From assembly GCF_001907695.1 (NCBI RefSeq), contig NZ_KV880637.1, positions 310,001 to 374,000 on the forward strand: a stretch of DNA of 64,000 bases. Direction: 5' to 3'. The notes beneath the pieces were generated by a model. The model was given only the letters and a program-made list of their open reading frames with translations. It made no database searches and was not told where the DNA came from. Position numbers and translations under genes: made by a program. The stretch is from Thalassospira sp. TSL5-1 (lineage in GTDB: Bacteria; Pseudomonadota; Alphaproteobacteria; Rhodospirillales; Thalassospiraceae). Positions 36,683-45,432 of the stretch are shown piece by piece; position 1 is the stretch's first letter; each line of letters opens with the position of its first letter.

Positions 36683-37669
36683 ATGACCAAGAAAAAGCCC
36701 CTCGTCATCGTGACCCGCAAGTTGCCGGAAGCGATTGAAACCCGCATGATGGAACTGTTCGACAGCCGCCTCAACATCGACGATACGCCGATGGACAAGG
36801 CGGCCCTGATCGACGCGGTGAAACATGCCGATGTATTGGTTCCCACCGTAACCGACCGGATTGACGCTGCGGTATTGGCACATGCCGGGCCGAACCTGCG
36901 GCTGATTGCCAATTTTGGCAATGGCATTGACCATCTTGACCTGCAAACGGCCCGCCAGCGCGGCATTACGGTCACCAACACGCCCGATGTTCTGACCGAA
37001 GATACCGCCGATATGACAATGGGCTTGATCCTGTCGGTATCGCGCCGTGTTGGCGAGGGGGAACGCCTGATCCGTTCTGGCGACTGGAATGGCTGGGGAC
37101 CAACCCTGATGCTGGGGCATCGTATTTGGGGCAAAAGGCTGGGCATTGTGGGCATGGGCCGCATTGGCCGGGCACTGGCACGCCGGGCAAAGGGCTTTGG
37201 CCTGTCGGTGCATTATCACAATCGCCGCCGGGTCCATCCCGACATTGAAGAAGAACTTGATGCCACCTATTGGGAAAGCCTGGACCAGATGCTGGCCCAT
37301 GTCGATGTGGTGTCGGTCAATTGCCCGCACACACCGGCCACTTATCATTTGCTTTCAGCACGGCGGTTAAAGCTGCTGCAGCCCCATGCCATTCTGGTGA
37401 ATACCGCGCGCGGTGAAATTGTCGATGAAATGGCGCTGACACGAATGCTGGCCAATCAGGAAATTGCGGGCGCGGGCCTGGATGTATTTGAACATGAACC
37501 GGCCGTGAACCCGAAACTGATCGAACTGAACAACGCGGTATTATTGCCGCATATGGGCTCTGCAACCATCGAGGGTCGGGTTGATATGGGCGAAAAGGTG
37601 CTGATCAATATCAAAACCTTTGTCGATGGTCATACTCCGCCAGACCGCGTAATTGAAGGGTTGTTGTAA
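36683..37669 (+). CDS. D-2-hydroxyacid dehydrogenase (glyoxylate/hydroxypyruvate reductase type)
   Basis: 328 residues of the D-isomer-specific family. NAD(P) is bound by GIVGMGRIGRALARRAKGF; the catalytic residues are Arg in VNTARGEIVDE, Glu in DVFEHEP and His in LPHMGSAT. The C-terminal DMGEKVLINIKTFVDGHTPP is characteristic of the D-glycerate dehydrogenase/glyoxylate reductase group. AGGA lies seven bases before the ATG. Glyoxylate reduction would link to malyl-CoA lyase elsewhere in the window. Substrate is inferred only. Confidence 0.9.
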   Translation: MTKKKPLVIVTRKLPEAIETRMMELFDSRLNIDDTPMDKAALIDAVKHADVLVPTVTDRIDAAVLAHAGPNLRLIANFGNGIDHLDLQTARQRGITVTNTPDVLTEDTADMTMGLILSVSRRVGEGERLIRSGDWNGWGPTLMLGHRIWGKRLGIVGMGRIGRALARRAKGFGLSVHYHNRRRVHPDIEEELDATYWESLDQMLAHVDVVSVNCPHTPATYHLLSARRLKLLQPHAILVNTARGEIVDEMALTRMLANQEIAGAGLDVFEHEPAVNPKLIELNNAVLLPHMGSATIEGRVDMGEKVLINIKTFVDGHTPPDRVIEGLL

Positions 37670-37702
37670 CCGCGGCACTTAATATATTCCGGTTTTACGA
37701 AA

Positions 37703-37735
37703 AACCTGCCGCTCTGTGAGTTGGCAGGTTTTTGT
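37703..37735 (+). terminator. Terminator of the dehydrogenase gene
   Basis: Perfect 8-bp stem AACCTGCC/GGCAGGTT (37703-37710, 37723-37730), 12-base loop, then TTTTTGT. Confidence 0.85.
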
Positions 37736-37948
37736 CTGGTGCGTACAGATTTTTATACTTTAAATCAGTGCTGAGAGATTTCTTCTCCTGCAAAAGTATA
37801 GATTCCCAAAATGTAGCTTGTTTTTCAAACAATAATTGTTGTTTATTCCCCTCCGAAAACAAGGTTGGGGCTCCCATGTTTATTGATTTTTCCGGTGAAT
37901 GTGGCAGTCGATTTCAGAAGTATTAAAGAAAATAAGAAGGAACGACAC

Positions 37949-38248
37949 GTGATTTATTGCACCTCTTGCGGAACCGAGATGTCGGAAGCTGCTGTTGCCT
38001 GTCCGAAATGCGGACAACCCAATTCGCTTGCTGATGGGCCTGTTTCCCCCAAAGGATTCGTCCCGACATTGCTGCTTTGCCTTTTCCTGGGCGTTTTTGG
38101 TATTCATCGGTTTTATGTCGGCAAAATCGTGACCGGGATTCTGATGATTTTGACCTTTGGTGGCTTCGGGATCTGGTCGTTTATCGATCTGATCATGATT
38201 GTTGTTGGCAGCTTCCGCGACAAAAATGGCCTGCCGGTTAAACGATAG
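37949..38248 (+). CDS. Zinc-ribbon/TM2-domain membrane protein
   Basis: 99 residues from a GTG start at 37949 with AAGGA seven bases upstream; an earlier ATG in frame gives a leader with no ribosome-binding site. CTSCGTEMSEAAVACPKCG is a four-cysteine zinc ribbon. Then two hydrophobic helices carry the TM2 pattern: LGVFGIHRFYVGK and GGFGIWSFIDLIMI. TM2 proteins are small two-helix membrane proteins of unclear function. First of a tandem pair. Confidence 0.88.
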   Translation: MIYCTSCGTEMSEAAVACPKCGQPNSLADGPVSPKGFVPTLLLCLFLGVFGIHRFYVGKIVTGILMILTFGGFGIWSFIDLIMIVVGSFRDKNGLPVKR

Positions 38249-38285
38249 GTTTTTTGGCCGTTTCGTTTAAGTTCAGGTGAAGACA

Positions 38286-38741
38286 ATGGATGAGTCGAAC
38301 GAAACAAGTAGCGTGCCCGATTTGCTCGCAAAGCGTGAAAAAAGCAAGTTTTGCGCCAAGTGCGGGCAAGGAATGCCAATGGAAGCACAGGCTTGTCCGA
38401 CATGCGGGCATCCGTGTTCCTTGCCGCCTTCCGACGCTGCTCGGCATTCAAATGACATCAGCAAAAAGAAATTCGGTACTGCCGTGGCATTATGCGGGGT
38501 GTTCGGCATATTGGGCATCCACCATTTCTATCTTGGGAACATTTTGCACGGTATTGCGGACTTTTTGTTATGTGTTGTCGCCATTACCTGTTTTGTCAGC
38601 AATGATCCGTCCCTCGTGCCAATCGGGTTACTTTTGCTGTTGATCGATTTTGGTCACACTTTTTGGGTCATGGTCCGGTTATTTACCGGCAAGACCCGGG
38701 ATGGTCTGGGTAAGCTGGTGGTGTATCCCGGACAAATATGA
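38286..38741 (+). CDS. Zinc-ribbon/TM2-like protein, second of tandem pair
   Basis: 151 residues from ATG 38286 (AGGTGA six bases upstream; a GTG three codons earlier overlaps the site). After ~22 polar residues comes a zinc ribbon, FCAKCGQGMPMEAQACPTCG. Three hydrophobic segments follow, the first with VFGILGIHHFYLGN. It resembles the preceding gene in layout but diverges in the membrane part and has an additional helix. It probably arose by duplication and is cotranscribed (37-base gap). Confidence 0.82.
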   Translation: MDESNETSSVPDLLAKREKSKFCAKCGQGMPMEAQACPTCGHPCSLPPSDAARHSNDISKKKFGTAVALCGVFGILGIHHFYLGNILHGIADFLLCVVAITCFVSNDPSLVPIGLLLLLIDFGHTFWVMVRLFTGKTRDGLGKLVVYPGQI

Positions 38742-38768
38742 TTTTTGACCGGGGCCAGGCATTCACAC

Positions 38769-38808
38769 AAAAAAGCACTTCGTCTTTGGCGGGGTGCTTT
38801 TTTGTTTT
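38769..38808 (+). terminator. Terminator of the TM2 pair
   Basis: 14-bp stem AAAAAAGCACTTCG/CGGGGTGCTTTTTT (38769-38782, 38790-38803, two G-U pairs), followed by GTTTT. Confidence 0.88.
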
Positions 38809-38940
38809 GCACGATCGTTCAGATGCCACCTGCTGACACATCCTGACAGGGGAATATGAAATTTGCGTGTTGCGCCATTTCCTTTTGCAGCGTGCTTCGC
38901 TATCACTGGGGCATAAACCTCTTTCAGGGAGTTCCCCCAA

Positions 38941-39627
38941 ATGGCCTATTTGTTTGCGCCTGCCGACCCCACGACTGTGCCGGTTACTGGCAGTGATGAT
39001 GTTTTTCCGGTAAGCCGTATTTTTTGTATCGGCAAAAATTATGCCGATCATGTCCGTGAAATGGGGTCCGACCCGGCAAGCACGCCGCCCTGTATTTTTA
39101 TGAAGCCTGCGAATTGCCTTAAGGTCGGTGATGGTGACCTTGCCTATCCTTCCGCGACCAAAGATTTGCATTATGAAGGTGAATTGGTGGTGGCCCTGGC
39201 AAAGGGCGGCAAGAACCTTGATCGTGCGGCAGTTGAAGAGGCCATTTTTGGCTATGCCTGTGGCCTGGATATGACCCGCCGCGATGTGCAAAGCGACCTT
39301 AAAGAACGGCGGTTGCCCTGGGATATGGGAAAATCGTTTGATGATTGCGCCGCCATTTCCGCCATCCGCCCCAAGGCCGAATGTGGTACCCCTGCCAATG
39401 CCAATTTGAAGCTGTCGGTAAATGGGGAAGTGCGGCAGAACGACACCACGGCCAAAATGATTTGGCCGGCAATTGATGCGCTGGTACATCTTTCCACCCT
39501 GATCGAACTTCGTGCTGGCGACCTGCTCTATACCGGCACACCCGAAGGTGTTGGTGCCGTTTCCAACGGGGATCGCATGGATGTTGTGATCGAAAATGTC
39601 GGTTCCCTGTCAGTGACCCTGAAATAA
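38941..39627 (+). CDS. Fumarylacetoacetate hydrolase-family protein
   Basis: 228 residues, the compact single-domain FAH type. CIGKNYADHVREMG, FMKPANCL, HYEGELVVAL (metal glutamates), GYACGLDMTRRDVQ and LLYTGTPEGVGAV are all present. Such enzymes hydrolyse acylpyruvates such as fumarylpyruvate in aromatic breakdown, or act as oxaloacetate decarboxylases. It is 20 bases upstream of xth on the same strand, an arrangement without an obvious functional link. Substrate unknown. Confidence 0.9.
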   Translation: MAYLFAPADPTTVPVTGSDDVFPVSRIFCIGKNYADHVREMGSDPASTPPCIFMKPANCLKVGDGDLAYPSATKDLHYEGELVVALAKGGKNLDRAAVEEAIFGYACGLDMTRRDVQSDLKERRLPWDMGKSFDDCAAISAIRPKAECGTPANANLKLSVNGEVRQNDTTAKMIWPAIDALVHLSTLIELRAGDLLYTGTPEGVGAVSNGDRMDVVIENVGSLSVTLK

Positions 39628-39647
39628 CCCAAGAAACGGAGCCGGTT

Positions 39648-40445
39648 TTGAAAATTGTAAGCTGGAATATTAATTCGGTACGTTTGCGCATTGACCAGGT
39701 GACGCAGTTTCTGCGTGACCAGCAACCCGATGTGCTGTGCCTTCAGGAACTGAAATGCCCCGACGAACATTTCCCCCACGAGGCCTTTGAGGCACTTGGT
39801 TACAAGCATCGCCATGTGCATGGCATGAAATCCTATAACGGGGTTGCCATTCTCTCCAAACTGCCCTTTACCAATACTGAAATCAAACATTTCTGCGCCA
39901 AGGAAGATCGTCGCCATTGCATGGCCGCGTTTGAAAATGGCGTTGAAGTGCATAATTTTTATATCCCGGCTGGTGGTGACGAACCCGACCCCGCCATTAA
40001 CGACAAGTTTGCCCACAAGCTGTCTTTCTTGCAGGAAATGACGCAATGGTGGACGGAACGCCTGCAGGGTGGTGCCGGTCGCAAGGCGGTGCTGGTGGGG
40101 GATTTTAACATTGCCCCGTCGGAATTTGACGTCTGGTCGCACAAGCAGCTTTTGAAAGTTGTCAGTCACACCCCGGTCGAGGTTGAGGCACTGGAGCTGT
40201 TTCGTAAAAGCGGCGACTTTATTGATGCCGTTCGCGAAATCTACCCGGAACCGGAAAAGCTTTATAGCTGGTGGAGCTATCGTTCCCGCGATTGGCGCCA
40301 GTCCAACAAGGGGCGTCGCCTTGATCATGTCTGGATGACACCGGAAATGGCCGGTTCGGTTGCGAAGGCATCGGTATATGACACCGCGCGTGACTGGGTG
40401 AAGCCATCTGACCATGCACCGGTGATTGTTGAATTCAAAATTTGA
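39648..40445 (+). CDS. xthA: Exodeoxyribonuclease III
   Basis: 265 residues. MKIVSWNINSVRLRID, LCLQELKCPDEHFP (metal glutamate), VLVGDFNIAP (catalytic Asp/Asn) and SDHAPVIVEF (catalytic Asp/His) define the family. It nicks DNA at abasic sites and removes 3' blocking groups in base-excision repair. The TTG start at 39648 is supported by GGAG eight bases upstream; no ATG or GTG fits the conserved N-terminus. Likely cotranscribed with the FAH gene. Confidence 0.95.
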   Translation: MKIVSWNINSVRLRIDQVTQFLRDQQPDVLCLQELKCPDEHFPHEAFEALGYKHRHVHGMKSYNGVAILSKLPFTNTEIKHFCAKEDRRHCMAAFENGVEVHNFYIPAGGDEPDPAINDKFAHKLSFLQEMTQWWTERLQGGAGRKAVLVGDFNIAPSEFDVWSHKQLLKVVSHTPVEVEALELFRKSGDFIDAVREIYPEPEKLYSWWSYRSRDWRQSNKGRRLDHVWMTPEMAGSVAKASVYDTARDWVKPSDHAPVIVEFKI

Positions 40446-40710
40446 TCACGGTGCGGGTGGCTTGTTTCCCGGCTTGTTTTGCGGCCTCTCATACGCGGTG
40501 AAGCGGTAAAACAGGCATAGCTGTTCTATTGGCACAGGCGGAGTATCTGCTTGATAAAGGCGAATTTTTCTTCCGCCTGTGCCTGTTTTATGGGAAACTT
40601 CGCCCGGTTCGTGGGGATCATATCATTATTGACGATGGGCAGTTCTGGCGCGCGGGTGATCCCGGGGGCGGACTGCTTTGTTCGTTTTATCCGGAAGTGG
40701 GAACAGTGAG

Positions 40711-41523
40711 ATGCGCAAAATCCTGATAGGCCTGACGGTCATTGTTTTGATCGTTGTCGGGTTTCTGGTTTATGTTTATGCCAATCTCGACTCGATCGTG
40801 AAATCGACAATCGAGGATGCCGGAACCCGCGTGACCCAGGCGGATGTAACGGTTGATAAGGTTAAAATCGAAACCACACAAAATACTGCACGCATTACCG
40901 GGCTTAAAATTGGCAATCCGACCGGATTTTACAGTGATTATGCCTTTTCGCTGGGCGATATATCGGTTGTGATTGACGGGGCATCGTTGACCAGCCCGGT
41001 TATTCATGTCGAAAAGGTCGTGATTGATGCGCCCGCCATTACCTATGAGGTCGGCGACAAGACATCCAATATCGCAACGATCCAGCGTAATGTTGAAAGT
41101 TTCATTAGTCGGGTTTCTGGCCCAGCCGGTGAAAATGCCACCAAGGATGCCAAGGAAATTAATCAGGAACAGGAAGGTACCCGTGTTGTGATTGATAATG
41201 TTTTTATCAATAACGGTTCGGTTGCTATTTCGGCCAGTTTCCTAGGCGGTAAAAAGCTCTCGACGTCGCTCCCTGATTTGCACCTGAAAGACATTGGCCG
41301 TGATAATAATGGCGCAACCCCGGCCCAGGTGGCCGAGGAAATCCTCTCTGCCATTAACACCGCTGTTATCAAATCGGTATCGCAGTTGAATATGGATGGC
41401 TTGATGCAGGGGGTGGGTAACTTGGGCAAAAGCCTTGGCGAAGGCGGCAGCGGCCTTAAAGGCGGGGCAGATGCCGTAGGCAATGCGGTTAAGGGGCTGT
41501 TTGGCAGCGATACGTCGAAATAG
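40711..41523 (+). CDS. AsmA-like single-pass membrane protein, unknown role
   Basis: 270 residues. A transmembrane helix (residues ~4-24) anchors a periplasmic beta-rich domain (ITGLKIGNPTGFYSDYAFSL, VVIDAPAITYEVG, VVIDNVFINNGSVAI) that looks like AsmA/DUF748-type repeats. A Gly-rich tail ends in VKGLFGSDTSK. Such proteins are implicated in lipid or outer-membrane handling. The ATG at 40711 has GGGA upstream. The 265-base gap before it shows nothing else. Confidence 0.7.
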   Translation: MRKILIGLTVIVLIVVGFLVYVYANLDSIVKSTIEDAGTRVTQADVTVDKVKIETTQNTARITGLKIGNPTGFYSDYAFSLGDISVVIDGASLTSPVIHVEKVVIDAPAITYEVGDKTSNIATIQRNVESFISRVSGPAGENATKDAKEINQEQEGTRVVIDNVFINNGSVAISASFLGGKKLSTSLPDLHLKDIGRDNNGATPAQVAEEILSAINTAVIKSVSQLNMDGLMQGVGNLGKSLGEGGSGLKGGADAVGNAVKGLFGSDTSK

Positions 41524-41717
41524 TCAAGTTTGGTGGCTAACATGCTGCCATAAATGTTGAAATTGCCCTGCCAGTCCCGCAAATCCGTCGTAAACTTGCC
41601 TGAATTTATTTGTTATAGTCCGTTATGCGGGATTGACCGTCAGACAAGGTTGCGCCAGCGGTTTTGCGATGAACTGTTTGGATGGTTTGCCATCCGTCCG
41701 AAAACAAGGAAAATGAA

Positions 41718-41915
41718 ATGCGTTTGCTAATTGCAATTCTGTTGCCCTGGCTTCTGTTCTTTACCATTGGCCGGCCCATTGCCGGTGTTATCTGCCTGAT
41801 TTTGCAGCTTACCGTTGTTGCATGGATTGTGGCGGCCATTTGGGCCGTTTATGCCCTAAGCCAGTATAACACGGACAAGAAAATCAATTCGGCGATGGGC
41901 AATAGAACCTTTTAA
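41718..41915 (+). CDS. YqaE/Pmp3-family small membrane peptide
   Basis: 65 residues with two hydrophobic helices: MRLLIAILLPWLLFFTIGRP and ICLILQLTVVAWIVAAIWAVYAL. The order and spacing are those of the Pmp3/YqaE stress-related family. AAGGA lies seven bases before ATG 41718; an earlier in-frame ATG would add a polar leader. Followed at once by a strong terminator. Confidence 0.82.
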   Translation: MRLLIAILLPWLLFFTIGRPIAGVICLILQLTVVAWIVAAIWAVYALSQYNTDKKINSAMGNRTF

Positions 41916-41942
41916 GCCAGCCTGGCCGTTATTTGATCGTGT

Positions 41943-41975
41943 AACCGGCACAGGTTTTCTGTGCCGGTTTTTTTA
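41943..41975 (+). terminator. Terminator of the YqaE-like gene
   Basis: Perfect 11-bp stem AACCGGCACAG/CTGTGCCGGTT (41943-41953, 41959-41969), 5-base loop, then seven T. Confidence 0.95.
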
Positions 41976-42001
41976 TTAAACGCGCCGGTTTCGGGCGTTG
42001 T

Positions 42002-43327
42002 TTATCGGCCTTGTGACCCCCCAATGTCCCGGGTCAGGCGTGCGGCAAAGTCGTCTGTCATGCCGGAAATATAATCCAGAATGAACAGATAAAGGCTGTA
42101 AAGATTGCCGCCGATGGGCATGTCGTCGCGGCCAATCAGTTCGCGCACACGCGCGGTTCGATAGCTGATATCGGCTTCGCTTTGCGCCTGGTGCAGTTCC
42201 AGGGCCGCGCGGCAAAAGGTATCAAGCAGCACTTCAATACAGGCAAAGGCACCAACCTCGATCTGGACCTTGCGCCGGTTTAATATGATTTGCTGTTCGG
42301 AAAAGGCCTTGGCCCGCAGGATCATGTCGTTATAGGGACCCTCCACGTAATTCAGAATATCCCCGGCCAGTTCACCTGCCAGAAGCTCTTCTTCATGAGC
42401 GAGAAATGCCTCGCTAATCGCGGCAAGAAGACCGGTCATGATGCGGCCACGCAGGAAGTTCATTTTACGGCTGATGCTGGTTTCACGGTGATATTCAGCG
42501 GGAATATCGTCGATGCAGGGCATGATCAGATTTTCAAAAACCTGAAAATCTACCAATTCCAGTTCAATGCCATCTTCGATATCGATCAGGGCATAACAAA
42601 TATCGTCAGCCGCCTCGACCAGGTAAACCAGCGGGTGACGGGCATAACAATTCTCACCGCGTTCCAAAAGGCCAGTGACGTCGGCAACCTGGGACAGCAA
42701 GGGGGTTTCCTGTTGAAAGGCCCCAAATTTGCGCTTTTCCGGAAAGGGGCTGTTAATTGCCGTCCAGGGATATTTCACAAAGCTTGCCAGGGTCGCGTAG
42801 GTCAGGCGCATGCCGCCATCATGCAGGCCGGTGCGTTTGTTGGTCAGCAGGCGAAATCCCTGGGCATTGCCTTCAAAGGTTAAAAGATCGGCGCGTTCGC
42901 CCTCTGTCAGCGGGGCGAGAAATTTCGGGTCGGCCTCGGCAAACCATTGGCGGATGGCATATTCACCGGCATGGCCGAAAGGCGGATTGCCAATATCGTG
43001 GGCAAGGGCCGCGGCCTGAATAATTGCGGCCAGATGGTCCGCCTCGACATGGTCGGGCAGGTGTCCTTTTTCTGCCAGTTGATGCCCCACCATCAAGCCC
43101 ATCGACCGCCCTACGCACGAAACTTCAAGGCTGTGGGTAAGGCGGGTGTGGATATTGTCATTTTCGGGCAGGGGATGAACCTGTGTTTTGCGTTGCAGGC
43201 GCCGGAACGCAGCGGAAAAAATGATGCGGTCATAATCCTTGTGAAAATCCGACCGACCGAATGTGCCGACACTGGAATGCCGTGACCCAAGCCGGGCCGG
43301 AGAGAGCAGTTGCTGCCAGTTCATCAT
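42002..43327 (-). CDS. dgt: Deoxyguanosinetriphosphate triphosphohydrolase-like protein
   Basis: 441 residues. The HD metal site is complete: HTRLTHSLEVS, AAALAHDIGNPPFGHAGE and the distal aspartate in VEAADDICYALIDIEDG. The N-terminus MNWQQLLSPARLG with DYDRIIFSAAFRRLQRKTQV is that of bacterial dGTPases. It cleaves dGTP (or several dNTPs) to deoxynucleoside and triphosphate. Two consecutive ATG codons open it; the first is taken. No strong ribosome-binding site is seen. Confidence 0.92.
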   Translation of the reverse strand: MMNWQQLLSPARLGSRHSSVGTFGRSDFHKDYDRIIFSAAFRRLQRKTQVHPLPENDNIHTRLTHSLEVSCVGRSMGLMVGHQLAEKGHLPDHVEADHLAAIIQAAALAHDIGNPPFGHAGEYAIRQWFAEADPKFLAPLTEGERADLLTFEGNAQGFRLLTNKRTGLHDGGMRLTYATLASFVKYPWTAINSPFPEKRKFGAFQQETPLLSQVADVTGLLERGENCYARHPLVYLVEAADDICYALIDIEDGIELELVDFQVFENLIMPCIDDIPAEYHRETSISRKMNFLRGRIMTGLLAAISEAFLAHEEELLAGELAGDILNYVEGPYNDMILRAKAFSEQQIILNRRKVQIEVGAFACIEVLLDTFCRAALELHQAQSEADISYRTARVRELIGRDDMPIGGNLYSLYLFILDYISGMTDDFAARLTRDIGGSQGR

Positions 43328-43639
43328 GTTTTAAGGCCCCTGTTCCGGGTTAGGCGCGGTTGGGTTTGTGCGCTTGTTTTAAGCAGGAACCGGTCAATAG
43401 TCCATGAGGATATAAAAATCCCTTTATTACAGTTGATTACCGGATTCGGGTTGATGAAAGGCCGTGTTTGGTTGTTCGAAGTAAACTATACGAAGGGCGG
43501 TTGAGTGTTTTACAAATATATCAAACTTTAGTATATGATGGGTTTGTTGGGTGATACCTTGGTATGTATCACTTCTTTCCGATCCTACCCTCATAACGCG
43601 AAACTGTGGGGTGGACTTTGCGTTTGCAGGATGAACGAA
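43328..43639. other. Divergent gap between dgt and chemoreceptor
   Basis: 312 bases. Apart from the candidate chemoreceptor promoter at 43509-43537 I see no gene or terminator. Confidence 0.45.
43509..43537 (+). promoter_or_regulatory. Candidate sigma-70 promoter of the CHASE3 receptor
   Basis: TTTACA (43509-43514) and TATATG (43532-43537) with a 17-base spacer, about 100 bases before the start codon. Confidence 0.4.
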
Positions 43640-45346
43640 ATGCGTAAACTCAATTTTTCTAATCTTAAAACCAAAACCAAATTTCTTATCGGGTTTTGTT
43701 TTCCTCTTTTGTTTCTCGTCGTTGTTGGGGGCGTGGCGATTAACAGCCTTGAAAAACTGACGGTTTCTAACGAATGGGTTAACCATACTTATGAAGTTTT
43801 GTCCGTATCGGACTCCATTGTGGCGTCGGCGGTGGATATGGAAACCGGGATGCGGGGCTATCTGCTAGCCGGCGATGAGGCTTTTCTGGAACCCTACAAA
43901 AAGGGCGAAGTGAAGACCTATCAAAGAATAGACGTCTTAAAGCAGAAAGTGAGCGATAATCCGAAGCAAGTGGCGCGTCTTGACCAGGTTGCCGGGATTT
44001 TGAAAGCCTGGCAGGCGAAGGTGACCGAGCCTTATATCAAATTACGCAGTGAAGTCGGAAACGGCAAAACAATGGATGACATTGCCCGTCTGGTCGGGGA
44101 AGCGCAGGGTAAGCAGTATTTCGACAAATTCCGTCAGATCATGGCTGACTTCAATGCGGAAGAAAGCCAGCTGATTGATGTACGCAAGGCAGAAAACACC
44201 GAAACTGTCAGCCAGGCTCACATTGTTATTATTTCCAGCATTGTGATTGCGTTGGTCGCAGGGGTTGGTCTGTCGCTGCTGATTGGCAATGGCATTGCAG
44301 GGCCGATTAACCGGATGACGGCGGCGATGGGAAAACTGGCAAACGGTGATTTGTCGGTGGACATTAACGGCCGTGATCGTGGCGATGAAATTGGTGATAT
44401 GGCCCGTGCCACCCAGGTTTTCAAAGAAAACGCACAAAAAATGGAAGTTCTGCAAAAAGAGCAGGCGGAAAGTGAAAAACGTGCAGCCGAGCGGCAAAAG
44501 GCAGCCATGAACAAAATGGCGGACGAGTTTGAAGCAACGGTTCGCAAGGTGGTGGATAATGTGTCCAGTGCCGCCCAGCAGATGCAAACCAATGCCGGCA
44601 GTCTTTCTGCAATTGCCGAGGAAACCAACCGCCAGTCCGTATCGGTTGCTGCCGCAACAGAACAGGCGAGCGCAAACGTTCAGTCGGCCGCATCCGCGAC
44701 TGAGGAACTGTCCGTATCGATTAACGAAATCAACCAGCAGATCGACGGGGCATCACAATTGGCCCAGGACGCGTCGCAGGAAGTTGACAAAACCAACGAA
44801 ACGATGGTGTCGTTACAGGAAAGCGTTGAACAGATTGGCAATGTGGCGTCCCTGATCGAGGATATTGCCTCTCAGACCAACCTTTTGGCACTGAACGCAA
44901 CCATCGAAGCCGCGCGCGCCGGTAATGCCGGCAAGGGATTTGCTGTTGTTGCCAACGAGGTGAAAAACCTTGCGTCGCAGACGGCCAAGGCAACCCAGGA
45001 AATTTCCGGTCAGATTACGGAAATGCAAAGCCGTGCCGATGTTTCGATCAATGCGGTCCAAACCATTCGCACGATGGTGCGCCAGATCAGCGAGCGTGCC
45101 TCGACCGTAGCCGTAGCGGCCCGCGAACAGACCGTGGCGACCAATGAAATTTCGCGCAACGTTCAGGAAGCCGCACAAGGCACCAACCAGGTGTCATCCA
45201 GCATCACGGACGTGACCCAGGCATCAAACGAAACCGGGTCCATGTCCAATCAGGTGTTGTCGGCTGCAAATGAATTGGGCGCGCAGGCGGAACTTCTCAG
45301 ACAGGAAGTCGATCAGTTCGTTCAGCGCGTGCGTGGTTCTGCCTGA
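43640..45346 (+). CDS. Methyl-accepting chemotaxis protein with CHASE3 sensor
   Basis: 568 residues. TM1 is near 13-33, a CHASE3 helical-bundle sensor at ~40-180 ([20 protein letters not shown] is diagnostic), TM2 at ~194-214, then HAMP ([20 protein letters not shown]) and the signalling coiled coil with tip [20 protein letters not shown] near 415-435. AGGATG sits nine bases before ATG 43640; an ATG three codons earlier is possible. No C-terminal pentapeptide. Its signal is unknown. Confidence 0.9.
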   Translation: MRKLNFSNLKTKTKFLIGFCFPLLFLVVVGGVAINSLEKLTVSNEWVNHTYEVLSVSDSIVASAVDMETGMRGYLLAGDEAFLEPYKKGEVKTYQRIDVLKQKVSDNPKQVARLDQVAGILKAWQAKVTEPYIKLRSEVGNGKTMDDIARLVGEAQGKQYFDKFRQIMADFNAEESQLIDVRKAENTETVSQAHIVIISSIVIALVAGVGLSLLIGNGIAGPINRMTAAMGKLANGDLSVDINGRDRGDEIGDMARATQVFKENAQKMEVLQKEQAESEKRAAERQKAAMNKMADEFEATVRKVVDNVSSAAQQMQTNAGSLSAIAEETNRQSVSVAAATEQASANVQSAASATEELSVSINEINQQIDGASQLAQDASQEVDKTNETMVSLQESVEQIGNVASLIEDIASQTNLLALNATIEAARAGNAGKGFAVVANEVKNLASQTAKATQEISGQITEMQSRADVSINAVQTIRTMVRQISERASTVAVAAREQTVATNEISRNVQEAAQGTNQVSSSITDVTQASNETGSMSNQVLSAANELGAQAELLRQEVDQFVQRVRGSA

Positions 45347-45371
45347 TCGGATTGGATGGCATTAAAAAAGA

Positions 45372-45404
45372 GGCAGCCCGTTATGGTGCGGGCTGCCCCT
45401 TTTT
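45372..45404. terminator. Bidirectional terminator between chemoreceptor and htpG
   Basis: Perfect 9-bp stem GGCAGCCCG/CGGGCTGCC (45372-45380, 45389-45397), 8-base loop, CCTTTTT on one side and an A run (45364-45369) on the other. Confidence 0.88.
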
Positions 45405-45432
45405 ATTGGTCCATCGCCTTTTTACAGGCCTT

